Shown piece after piece: positions 23,634-46,080 of a stretch of DNA of 64,000 nt; positions within the stretch are counted from its first letter, which is position 1, and each line of letters starts with the position of its first letter. The position numbers and the translations under genes were made by a program. Source of the stretch: Capitulum mitella (lineage: Eukaryota > Arthropoda > Thecostraca > Pollicipedomorpha > Pollicipedidae); assembly GCA_030062745.1 (NCBI GenBank), contig CP099846.1, positions 27,115,201 through 27,179,200 on the forward strand. Direction: 5' to 3'. Below the pieces are notes generated by a model, which was not told the DNA's origin, did no database searches, and was given only the letters and a program-made list of their open reading frames with translations.

Positions 23634-23751
23634 CTGCGCCGCGGCTATGCCTGGCGGCGTTAGCCAGAAACACGACCTACCGCCGGGATTACCGGCATGA
23701 CAAAACAACGCGGCCGCCGAGCCAGTGGCTCACGACGTACCTCGGCGGCGC

Positions 23752-23752
23752 T

Positions 23753-23784
<32 letters not shown>

Positions 23785-23785
23785 G
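23752..23785. repeat. (CT)n microsatellite
   Basis: CT dinucleotide tract with one TA interruption, about 34 bases, roughly 120 bases upstream of the TATA box on the minus strand. Confidence 0.95.
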
Positions 23786-24017
23786 CTACTGCGCCGGAGT
23801 TTGACCGTGAAGCTGAGCTGTTGCATGCACCGTGGCTGGTCTTCATAGCCACGTAAAGCCAGCTGGTTACGACATCGCAAAATATATTCTGTTAGATGTT
23901 TGCGACCGTGTGCATTATTTTAACACCTTTTCACCGATCCTGTCGTTACATAGGTCTCCTGTAACGCTTCGAAAAGCGTACTTGCATGGGCGGCATCACC
24001 GTGGGGCACGTCGGATA

Positions 24018-24179
24018 CTGGCACAGCCAGGGGGGGAGGCGGAAGGCCCGGAGCCCCCTTAGGCCCGCATTTTTGCGAAAATCATTGCATATCGTCTTCC
24101 CAGCGGCGGTTTTCGTATGATTTCAGGTCACATTAAGTCCCAGGCCCTCCCCCTTAAGAAAATCCTGGCTGCGCCCCTG
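24018..24179 (-). mobile_element. Short MITE, CAGGGGCGCAGCCAGG family (copy 2)
   Basis: In reverse orientation it starts CAGGGGCGCAGCCAGGAT and ends GGCACAGCC-type sequence on the plus strand. The internal TTTTCGTATGATTTCAG is the complement of the word in copy 3 (GAAATCATACGAAAACC). About 160 bases, non-coding. Confidence 0.75.
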
Positions 24180-24224
24180 ACGTGGGGTAACAGTACTGCC
24201 TGTTATACCCAATACTCTATGGGC

Positions 24225-24390
24225 GCGGGAATCACGGGGGAGGGTGGGCAGGGGCAGCGGTCCCCCAATTTTTTTGAGATTTGACATTAACCTTACGGGA
24301 GCTGACTGGAAAGAAATGACCCAAAATGATTCTCTGCCCCCGCCCTCACAACTTTTGACGAGTTCCCGCGCCCCTGCTGGTAACCCCACA
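24225..24390 (+). repeat. Dispersed repeat with CCCCCAATTTTTTTGAG motif (copy A)
   Basis: Shares GCGGGA.TCA.GGGG, CCCCCAA.TTTTTTGA.ATTT and GACATTAACC...TGACTGGAAAGAA with the copy at 24938-25060 and ends GCGCCCCTG. It is probably another short MITE family. No coding potential. Confidence 0.55.
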
Positions 24391-24937
24391 ATAATCGTAA
24401 TTCGCGAGGTGAACTATAATTGCGAAATTGCTTTCAGGAGCGTCGATTTTTGTAGGAGATTGGGGCAGGGGCGAAGCGAGGGCATGACAACCTAACCCCT
24501 CCCAAATGTGAGTTTCTCAATGGATTTGGCCAGCTTCATTTTGACCGATGGAAAAAGTGTGGTTTCATGGCGGTTTGTTTTGTAATGCAAAACACAAAAT
24601 TTTCTGTTGGGAGTACCAAATTTACTGTCATTTCGGCCAGATAAGCGACAGGTTTTTATTGCGAAGATAGCAGATCGAAAAATGAAGCGGCCCAAATCTA
24701 AAGGCGAACCCGGTTTTGAGGGACGGGGGCTTCTTTCAAGAGCTCGTTGTCTGAGGTTGCGCTCCTGGCAATATCCCGCAGACAAAAATCCGTGGCGCCA
24801 CTTGGAAATATTGAGGAAACTGCCTCTGTGAATGACGCTTTTGTGGGTTATCATGCGACTTAAAAATTATACATTTTATATTTAAAAATGCGACTGGGTT
24901 ATCATGCGACTTTATATAAAAAAACACGTTAAGAATC
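24391..24937. other. Gap between MITEs, nothing recognised
   Basis: No gene is seen. A short phrase, GGGTTATCATGCGACTT, occurs twice (about 24844 and 24897), forming a ~53-base tandem duplication. Confidence 0.4.
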
Positions 24938-25060
24938 ATAGGCGCGGGAGCCATGGGGCCGGGAGCCCCAGCCCCCCAACTTTTTTGAAATTTAACATTG
25001 ACCCTATGGACGTTGACCGGAAAGAAGAGGAGTTGCCGTGCCCCTGTTAGGAGTTGCCTA
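24938..25060 (+). repeat. Dispersed repeat with CCCCCAACTTTTTTGAA motif (copy B)
   Basis: A shortened relative of the repeat at 24225-24390, from CGCGGGAGCCATGGGGCC to GTGCCCCTGTTAGG. Confidence 0.55.
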
Positions 25061-25576
25061 TGGAACTGCCGTCATCAACTTTTCCTTGCGTGATTTTTAT
25101 CGTACATTTACATCATGGCGTGGATACCAGTGCGCCTCAGTTATCATCCTGGCGGTCCTGACAAAGAAAAAATAAAAACGAGCCTATAATGTCAGCTGTG
25201 TCAGGATCTTGGTCGCCCCTCTCCTGCGCAAGGCCCTAAAATCAGGGTAAAACCAGGGTAAATTAAATCCAACATAAAAGGGCATCCAGCCTATCTACGG
25301 TATAGGCTACGGGTGAATTCCCACATAGGGGTGACAGCTGAGATCGAATGAAACTCATGTCGGAATCACGACTCTGCGCCACAGCTGCAAAGCTAAAAGG
25401 TGTTCTTGGTCTCGTTAAAAGGGCCCAAAATTTTGTGTCGAACTTTGTGCTTTTTTTTGTGCTTCAAAAATTTTTGTGCTTAAGAATTTGGAGGCTCGCA
25501 TTTCAGTCAATTATGGCGCAGTAAATACATCCAAGAACGAGTTGTATCATGACGGCAACAAACAGATACAGACGAC
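25061..25576. other. Intergenic, nothing recognised
   Basis: No gene, RNA or repeat family recognised. Confidence 0.35.
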
Positions 25577-25785
25577 TGACTGACGCCCGACGGGACACAA
25601 GGCTTGATTTAAGACACGGACGCTTGAGCCCAAGAGGCTGTGCGTCCTAACCCACAAAAACAAACAAACAAACGGTAACAAACGGTGTGTGTCGATTGAC
25701 CCTCGCCCGACGAGACACAAGACTTGACCCAAGACTTTGGACACCGGAGGCCCAAGAGGCTGTGTGTCCTAACTCACAAACTAAG
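25577..25785 (+). mobile_element. Two tandem SINE tail units
   Basis: Two units, each with CGCCCGACG.GACACAAG, a spacer, CCCAAGAGGCTGTG.GTCC, then TAAC.CACAAA. The first ends in (CAAA)n and the second runs straight into the tRNA-like head of the next element. They lack their own heads. Confidence 0.7.
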
Positions 25786-25960
25786 GGTGTGTGTCTTCGT
25801 TAGCTTAGCGGATAGAAGTTCGGACACGAGATCGCAAGGTCGTGAGTTCAAATGTGGACGCCACTAGCTCTCGATTCGGTGACACGTGTGGTGTGGGTTG
25901 GATACCGGATGCTTGAACCCAAGTGGCTGTGCGCGCTAACCCAAATGAACCAAGGGTGTC
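25786..25960 (+). mobile_element. tRNA-derived SINE with head and tail
   Basis: The A-box-like TAGCTTAGCGGATAGAA (25801 onward) and B-box-like GTCGTGAGTTCAAATG (about 25840-25855) have tRNA spacing. The body runs to a tail reading GATGCTTGAACCCAAGTGGC followed by TGTGCGCGCTAACCC, the same tail seen in the family members at 8.6, 10.0 and 26.2 kb. This is the clearest head-plus-tail copy and it defines the orientation of the family. Confidence 0.75.
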
Positions 25961-26161
25961 GTGTGATTTTGTGCTCAGCGTATTTCGTGGTTTTGTGCTC
26001 AGCCTGCACAGTATGGGGTCGTAAAAGAACGATTATAGGAAGGCCCTGGTTATAGTATTAATCTACAGTTTGGGACTCTAATTTTGGCACTGTTAGTGCT
26101 AGATCTGTGATGTGTGGCATGGATTAGACATTGGGGTCCTGATGTCTGTATGCTTGTTTGT

Positions 26162-26245
26162 TGTGGGTTAGGACACACAGCCTCTTAGGCTCAAGCCTCT
26201 GTGTCTTGAGTCAGGTCTTCTGTCTCGTTGGGCCTTGGGTCCATT
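26162..26245 (-). mobile_element. SINE tail fragment
   Basis: GTGGGTTAGGACACACAGCC followed by TCTTAGGCTCAAGC is the reverse complement of the SINE tail. No head was found. Confidence 0.65.
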
Positions 26246-26269
26246 GTGTGCTGAGCTCCTGAGCCCAAG

Positions 26270-29149
26270 TGACTGTGCACTGTTGCTCAACACTGAATCA
26301 TTTGGGTGGAATTGCTAATGCAGCAGTCAGAATTGAACTAATTGCCCCAATTTTGGAGTGTTTGCTGTTTTTTTCATGTTATCCTAATAATTGAAGATGC
26401 CTCATTCAATACCTTAGGTTGTTAAGGTGGGCTAGAGTGCAGTTGGTCAATAAGTTTGATGTAGCTCACCTAGAGTAGTTTTGCTTCTTGTGCCCTCCAG
26501 TAAATCTGATTAATCACATATTGTCCAAACTAACCACCACAGTTGGGTATTTTTCCTGTTTGCCCAGACTTTTGCTAGAGGTATGTGACCATATCATTAC
26601 AACAAACCACAATGTATGCAAAAACAAAAGGCACTCAGTCAGACCATGGTCACAGACACAGTGCTAAGCTGTCATGCTGCATAACCATGCTGCACATTTG
26701 CTCATCTACACACCACATGGCTGGATGGTGGTATACTTTGCATATGAGTTTACCAAGCACCACCTGTCTTTCCATGCTTTACCAAACCTGCACACAGTGG
26801 TCCTGTGATGAAAGGCACCCACCATTACTTAAAATGGGTCTAACTTTCCATTTCCACTAACAGTGCATCTCTCCACCAGGTTTTTTTAGGATGAACATTG
26901 CAAAATTGATCCAAAGTAAATGGCTCATCTTGAGAGCTGTAACTGGCTGTTTACTGTTTTACATTCAGTATTATTAATTTTGCAGTGTTACTAACTTCCA
27001 AACACCAGAATAAGACATCTGCATTTGACAAAATAGGACTGCAATCTGGTTCAGCATTTCCAAGGCTGACAGCATGTCCCAAAGCCCTGCTACATCCCTG
27101 CAATGGACAAACAAGTGTACATTGGCTTCAATCTCACTGCAAAAACCACAAAATAGGCTATTTACAGTGTTTCTGATGCAAAGATACCTTCTTGTTGGGA
27201 AGTATCCATGGATTGATCTGTACTACGTGCTTTGGAGCCTGGTCATTGACCTTGTACATAAAGGGCAAGGCATACATTTTTCTTCATCTGTACCAAAATC
27301 AAATCCTTCCCCTTCCCATCTTTGCCAGGCTGTAGGGTTTCTGTCAGCTATCAATTAGGCATGATGACATTTCAGAATGGTATGTATGATATTTTTTGCA
27401 TAACATTTCACCCATAGCAAAGTGGCATAATTAAATTACATTTGCCCTACATGTAGTGTGGTCCAGGCTTTGTACCTGTCATGTTCCATTGTACATTAGA
27501 GCATGTGTTGTGGCATGGTGCATGTTTGCTTCTTTGTGTATCATATTTTTTGTTCTGCTTGTGAATATCCCTCATGGTGTTATATTGTTGACCAGTGAGT
27601 GCATTATTTGTGCAGGTACTTCTGAACATACTGTATTTTTCAAAAATGGATTTTATGCTTTACTCAGCATTCTGTGCAATTTGCTGAATGTAAAAATAAT
27701 ATTAAAAATTGTAAAAATTCCTGTCTTGGCCAGGCTCAAAAGATGCTGGACAATGGAGTCAAGTGTATGTCAGGCACTAAATGAAAGGGAATGCTCCACA
27801 TGTGACACATGCAGCCTGTAGTCTGTAGTCTTAGCCTGTTGTGTGTGTAACCTGCAGTGGTGGAATGTGGTATGTAATATGCATCATTCATCAACAGTGC
27901 ACATATGGGGTTCATATCAGTGTGCTAAAGTTTGCCTGTGTCCTGTTCAGCAGCATCATAATTACAGGTGTTGTGTGGGAACACAAATGGACACAGTCCA
28001 GTATCTGTATGCAAATGACATTCATGTATAAAGCTGTGTTGTCATACTGGTGGATAACTTTCAAAGTAGTTTCTAACAGAGCACACCTTTGGAAAAGTGT
28101 AGATATGTGTGAAAAATAAGGTACTGGAAACATCTTTATTAACATTTATCCAGACCCACCAAACCCACATGTGGAAAGTTGACCAAGACAAAACATAACC
28201 TTAAAGGAGCTGAGTCCTGGAATAAGCATGTGTATTTGGCCAGAGACCAGATAGTCAGGGAGCCTTTGGGAAGGCATTTTGATATTGGCCAGTAGCAGAA
28301 AGTCAAACCATTTAATTTGGGAGCTTTGGGGCATTTTACAGGGTTGAGGAATGATCTAACACCCAATTTTTTGGAGGAAACAAAGGAAACAACAGATATA
28401 AAAACTGGAAGATATCACAACAGAAAGATGTAATTTTATGCTATTTGTGTGCTATGCACTGCTAAATGTCACCTGATTGCAAGAGTCTAAATGAACTCTG
28501 GCAAAAAAATGTCTGTAAAATATTGCTGAGAAATGGGTTGACACTGTTAGGATATTCACATGAAGAAATCACACATGAAGAATTATTGCATGAAGACAAC
28601 AATCATCAATGGTTTTTTTGCATTACCTTTTGATAAGCTAGACCCTTTGGTATGTTTCTTTGCCCCTCATTACATGTGGATACAGCTTTCCCAGTTATAC
28701 AGTACAAGGTGGTTTGATGATTTTTATCCTTTTTTTGCAATGGCTACAATCAGTTTAAACAGCAATCTTTCATGCTGGTTGTGGCAGGGGACTACAAGGC
28801 ATTGCAATTGCCTCAACTCAAAACAGGAATCCTTTGATCACAAGGTGAGCATGGTAACCACTACACTATGCCCCCCCACATAATTATTGCAGGCACTAAC
28901 TTTTGGAAGCATACAAAAGTTTGTCACAGCAAGCTGGGATTGGTAAAAGTATGCAAGCACTTTGCAAGAATTGAAGTTGTACAGGACTGCGCATGAATTC
29001 TGACCTCTTAATATGCATTTCATTTATGACTTCAAAATATGGAATCATAATTGTGGTAATTGTACAGGCCACTGAATGGCTCAGTTCTGAACAGTACTTT
29101 CGCAAAAATCGGACCTTTTTCGCAGGTTTAGAAAAAGGAAGTCTTGAAC
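26270..29149. other. CpG-depleted block upstream of POLR2D, no gene recognised
   Basis: Across almost 3 kb there are only a handful of CG dinucleotides, while TG and CA are very common. The DNA on either side is CpG-rich by comparison. This is the pattern left by long-term cytosine methylation and deamination. Open frames of up to ~120 codons are present but show no domains; low stop density in TG/CA-rich DNA explains them. It contains one eroded SINE head (28816-28875). It may be an unrecognised transcription unit with long non-coding parts. Confidence 0.6.
28816..28875 (-). mobile_element. Eroded tRNA-like SINE head
   Basis: On the minus strand GCATAGTGTAGTGGTTACCA is an A-box region much like tRNA-Glu/Gly/Val genes. 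It is followed by a tRNA-like anticodon-arm stretch and a weak B-box (GGATTCCTGTTTTGAG). The expected CG positions read TG or CA, in keeping with the methylated surroundings. Confidence 0.55.
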
Positions 29150-29210
29150 ATGGCACATGTCCCTGCAGACCAACCTGAAGAAGATGCTGCTGAACTCCAG
29201 TTTCCCAAGG
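29150..29210 (+). CDS. POLR2D: POLR2D exon 1
   Basis: Codes for 20 residues plus one base, from MAHVPADQP to FPK. The donor is GTGATA at 29211. Confidence 0.9.
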
Positions 29211-30591
29211 GTGATAAAAATGATTAAATAATAAAATATTATATAAATATTAAGATAAAAATATTATATAAAAAACTGCCTTTGCGCTGTAAATTTTTGA
29301 AACCTTTACACTTCAGACCTCTATTGTTTGTTAGATATTCTTTTCTGTGGACATATTCCTGGGCACTACATCTGTCAAGTTTGGTTCATGAAAACCATTT
29401 TGCATTCAAGTCAATGTGCAACATATCAAATTAATGACTAAACATAATTTCATTGTGTTTAATACTAAAAATGACTGATGCCTGGCAGAGCTGTAGTTCT
29501 GCAGTGTGGGCACCATGTGGAATTTTGACTTTCTGGCATGCTCTTTGGAAACCTGAAATAACATTTATGTTTCAGAGTTTGACAATGCAGAAACCCTGAT
29601 GATCTCAGAGGTCCACATGCTCCTGGAGCATCGAAAGGCACAGAACGAGAACGCTGAAGAAGAGCAAGAGCTATCAGAGGTTTTCATGAAGACTCTGGCC
29701 TACGCTCAGCGTTTTGCTAAGTTCAAGAACAGGGAAACTATCGCGTCTGTCAGAAAGTGAGTGTCGTGATTGTTTCTGGCTCTAGTATCGTCCAGCTAGG
29801 GTTGACTTCAGTGTAAAACACTACTAGATTCACCATCACTAATGCTCCTTCGACTTGTCCGCTTCCTTCCATTTGATGTATTCGTTCCGTGCGTGTCATT
29901 TGTCATGCTGGCTCAGTTAGGAGTATTCCGTGTGCCTCTGATTACATTTTTTTCCCAGTCTGTTGGCACAGAAAAAGCTACACAAGTACGAGCTGGCGGC
30001 ATTGGCTAGCTTATGTCCTGATAATCCGGAGGAAGCAAAGACTCTTATACAGAGGTATGTCTCATATGTTGTGCGTATTTTTTGTTAATTGCCCAGAGAC
30101 CACAACGTGGCAGTTAAATGAGTCAATTATAATGCTAAATGCAGTGCGCTTCACTTAGTTGACTGTTGCAAATACTGAAGTTCAAAAACACTTGTGTCTG
30201 CTTGGTGAATATTCTTTTCATTGTGTTTTTGTCAACAAGGTTATGTTTGTAAGGGAGGTCAAAGCTGTTCTTGCGTATTCGGAAAGAAGTTATAAACTGG
30301 CAAAGAAATCACTAAGAAACTCTTATATCCCATCAACATTTGGTGCAACTGGTTTGATCCATTTTACACCAGGTGCTACCTGTGACCTTGAACCTTATCT
30401 TTGTTCGTTTCCCCGCAACTTTCCGTGCCGACCGGACGCCGCCGCGCGGAGGGGCTCTGCCCACGTCGGGCAATGTCGCCAATCCTGGCGCACGATGCGA
30501 TCCTGTCGGCAGTCTGGAGGGCAGGTACGAGGACGAGGAGCTGCGGGCTATTCTGGACGATATCCAGACAAAGCGCAGCTTCCAGTACTAG
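29150..30591 (+). CDS. POLR2D: RNA polymerase II subunit RPB4
   Basis: Four exons, 29150-29210, 29576-29756, 29959-30054 and 30513-30591, join in frame to 138 codons plus stop, close to the 142 of the human protein. All introns are GT-AG (phases 1, 2, 2 by exon remainder). Recognisable blocks in order are QFPKEF at the end of exon 1, [11 protein letters not shown] and [10 protein letters not shown] in exon 2, [11 protein letters not shown] at the exon 2 end, [13 protein letters not shown] in exon 3, and [10 protein letters not shown] with the terminal [11 protein letters not shown] in exon 4. RPB4 forms the stalk heterodimer with RPB7 on RNA polymerase II in the nucleus, with roles in initiation, termination and mRNA fate. 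It is convergent with the SPCA gene. The last intron is compact and its acceptor (CTGTCGGCAG) is the only one that keeps the frame; a nearby GGGCAG/GTACG would not. Confidence 0.97.
29576..29756 (+). CDS. POLR2D: POLR2D exon 2
   Basis: The acceptor is TTTATGTTTCAG and the donor GTGAGT at 29757. Carries the [11 protein letters not shown] and [11 protein letters not shown] blocks that contact RPB7. Confidence 0.95.
29959..30054 (+). CDS. POLR2D: POLR2D exon 3
   Basis: The acceptor is TTTTTTTCCCAG and the donor GTATGT at 30055. Carries [17 protein letters not shown], part of the HRDC-like helical fold. Confidence 0.95.
30513..30591 (+). CDS. POLR2D: POLR2D exon 4
   Basis: The acceptor is CTGTCGGCAG. 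Encodes the near-invariant C-terminus ending TKRSFQY and the stop TAG at 30589-30591. Confidence 0.95.
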
Positions 30592-31035
30592 GTCCTGGCG
30601 CCTCCCCGAGACATTCCGACACGTCAGCTCGGAGCGTCGGCGAACCACTTCGACGTCCAGTTACGAACCTGGGACCCGGCAGTGCGCCAGCCGCGCGACG
30701 AATGCGGACGTCGAGGGGCGGCCAGGAAGATCTTCGATCGGCTTTTCTTCTCTGCTGCTCCGCCGGCGACCGGCTGAGTGGAACGCCGTCCGGCTTGTGA
30801 GCTGGTTGGTCCAGCTTGTTTCAGGGCCAGAGTGGACCTGAACTGACCTCGTTTGTGGTGTTTTGTGACGTGGCGGTGCCTGGGTGGCTGCGGGTGACGA
30901 GTGACTTGCCTGGTTCGTGAAGGAACGCGCAGTCCGGGAGTCATGTGATGGAGCATGTGCTCATCAGAGTATTTCCACGATTGTCCGTCTTCAGCGCATT
31001 CTCTGTTCAGTGCATTTCGCAACCTTAGCACGTGA

Positions 31036-31041
31036 AATAAA
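31036..31041 (+). terminator. Polyadenylation signal of POLR2D
   Basis: AATAAA about 445 bases after the stop codon. Confidence 0.5.
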
Positions 31042-32755
31042 TGCTGTTGCATCGTCTGGAGATGTCTCACTAAGTGGCCCGTGTTTCACATGAAACTTCG
31101 ATGGTTGAGACAGTGGCTCGGCGTCGCAACTGGTCGATTTTGAATTGAACGGAAAAGTGAAAAAATGAAAAATAAAAAAACTGAAATGATGGGCTATGGG
31201 AGCCGAGCCGGTCGCACGCGTTTGTAGGAAGTGCACGGAGGTGCATGTGGTATGCCGCTTCCATTTGATGCGTCACTGATGACGAAAGAGAGAATGGGAC
31301 TTTGGTAATCGGATGATTGCAGGAGCTAGCGTGAAATATGACAGCATGGTACGACTCGTGCATGTGCCGTACCTCGTCAGCTGCTTGAACGGAGATGCAG
31401 GCCACCTATAGCACTTCCCGTCCGACAGTCTATTAGTTTCACGGCTGCCCAGAAACGAACCTGTTTTCTCCGTACGCTATGTTGCCTGATGCGCTCAGGA
31501 ACAAGACGTCAGTATGTGCTGGAGTGGCAAGGGTGTCACATTCAGCCGCCGTGTCGCGCCATCTCATCCTGAGTTGTGTTTGGATTACCCTTACAGCTAT
31601 GGCGCTTGCCAGAGCTGAAATTACTGAAATTAACTGGAGATACTGAGGGCAGCTTACAGTTGCTCAAAGCTGGGATGTTTACGACTACTCTGGCTGTGCG
31701 AGCTCATGGACAGGGTACTGGATTGGTCGGGGAAAAGGCATGGGGACGAAGGCGCGGTGAGCCCGCAGTAATGTTGTGTTGCGCATCCGTTGCCGTGGTG
31801 ACCACCTGTGATGGAACCTCGGTCCCGAGTGAAAACTGAGTCGATTCTTAAGGGAGGGTCTTCCCTTCGAGAAATTCGAGAAAACCGCGAATTTTAGCGC
31901 TGGATCTCCTATGACCAGACGCTGTGCGGGCCGCCTCGGGGTTAGCACACGCGTTCACAAAAAGCTCACAAAAAAGGCACTCCCTGAATACTACAGTACC
32001 GACCTCCGACATATATTAAGCCCGTATACGATGGCAACACAAGATGGTCTAAAAACAGAGACGAGCATGTAGGGATGCCCTCGATAAAACGAACCACGAC
32101 CAGCCCACACCTCACCCGTACAGCCCCCAGTCGCACATGCCGCACATTCAGCGCGGCTGCTCTAGAACAGCACGCTCGTCACCGTCCAACCGTACCCCAG
32201 ATCAGGCAAAAGTGGTCCGTGCAAGACCGTGCGTGTGGTCCAAAAAATACAACAAAGCTTTCCTCCGACAAGAACAGCTCCAGCCGTGACAAACGACTCA
32301 ACAACCGTTCAACGGACGAAGCGCGGCGGACAACAAATTAAGACGGCCGCGCCAGCGACGGTCCAAGAACGACGGACACGGACACGGCGTGCGAACAGAG
32401 CAGGTCCCATCCAGCACCGACCACCAGGGCCCTCACCGCGACCCGCCGGCCGCCCCAAACACGACACGCCCGACGCGGCGTCGGAACCGCGCGCAAATCT
32501 CACCATAACCCGAGCGGCTCAGACGCGGACCACATTCGTTGGATATGTTCGCGCCGGCGGTTTGCGTGGCGCGGTCCGCGCGCGCGCAGAATACTCAAAA
32601 ACAGCCTCTTCGACAGCCGGCGCCAGCCGACGCGCAGCCCCCGCCTCATCACCGCCGCGCCCGCCCGACCGAAACGTCCCGCGGCGGCTGCGACGGCGCC
32701 GACCGCCCGCCTCGCCCTGACTAGAAAACGCGGTCGACGCCGGCCCGGCGGGCGG
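31042..32755. other. Convergent intergenic region between POLR2D and SPCA
   Basis: Should hold the 3' UTR of SPCA (minus strand) at its right end, but I see no AATAAA on the minus strand near 32.0-32.7 kb. No gene was recognised. The right part (32070-32750) is rich in ACG/CGA and gives meaningless long frames. Confidence 0.45.
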
Positions 32756-45093
<12,338 letters not shown>

Positions 45094-46080
45094 GGCGCGC
45101 GTCAGACGGGCGCTCCCGGGGCGGCCGACACCGACGCAGGCGCGGACCGACTGATCGGCGGCCGGCGGCGGCGCCGGAGGGGCCGCCGGAGCCGGCGCGT
45201 GGCCTCTGGACCGGCGACCGGCCGACCAAAGATCAGTGCGCCGGCCGATAGCGGCGTCAGGACGCACGCACCGGGGACGGACACACCGCAGACCAATGGC
45301 CCGCCGGCGGGACACGCACCGACGACAGCACACGCATGACGGACCGGCATGCTCACCAGCGGCGAAGCACGTCCCATGAACCGCAAACCTGACGATTCGT
45401 CACGTACACGTACACGTAACCCACGCTCAACGGACCCATGTTACGCCATGGCACGTGCTATTCACACAACAGACTGCGAAACAACCTCCTGCCACGGCTG
45501 AAGAAACGACCGGCCACAGCGGAGCACCCGTCACCTTGCAGGCCGCAGAAGACCCTTCTACACAGCTGGCCCGGGCCGGGGTTCGACCGCACCGAACCGC
45601 GACCACGGCCCCGGGTCCGCCCGGCGACCCCGACCGTGCAGCGGACCCACCACCCGGAGGCGGCGACCCCGCGCAAACAGTCGGCGGCGGCCGAGGTCGC
45701 CGGCGGCCGGCGCGGCCGGCACGCCGCGTCGCCTGCAGGTCGCGGGCGTGCTTGCCGGTGCGTGCAGACATGTCCCCGACGGTCACGCCACGGCCGCGTT
45801 TCCCTCCCCACGCGGGCCGCGGCGCCGGCGGGCGCGGACCGAGCGTGCCGCGCCGCTGACGTCGATACGGGGAAGAGGGTGGCCGCGCGGCCGGAGGACG
45901 GCCGGGCCGGCGGCCACAGCTGACCGCTTTATCGCGCCACACCGCGGCCCGTCACCTGTCACGGCCGGCAGGCGGCGGCCGGCCGCGGTCTGCGCCCGGA
46001 CGGCCCGGCAGCGCCCTGCGATCGGCCCGCAGAACAGACCGAGGCGGCGGACTGCAGATCGGAATCGCCTGATGGGCCGC

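Noticed and set aside
30159..30841. Plus-strand open frames of 213 and 146 codons over the end of POLR2D
   Set aside because: They overlap intron 3 and exon 4 of POLR2D in other frames and lack any motif; the RPB4 C-terminus fixes the real frame.
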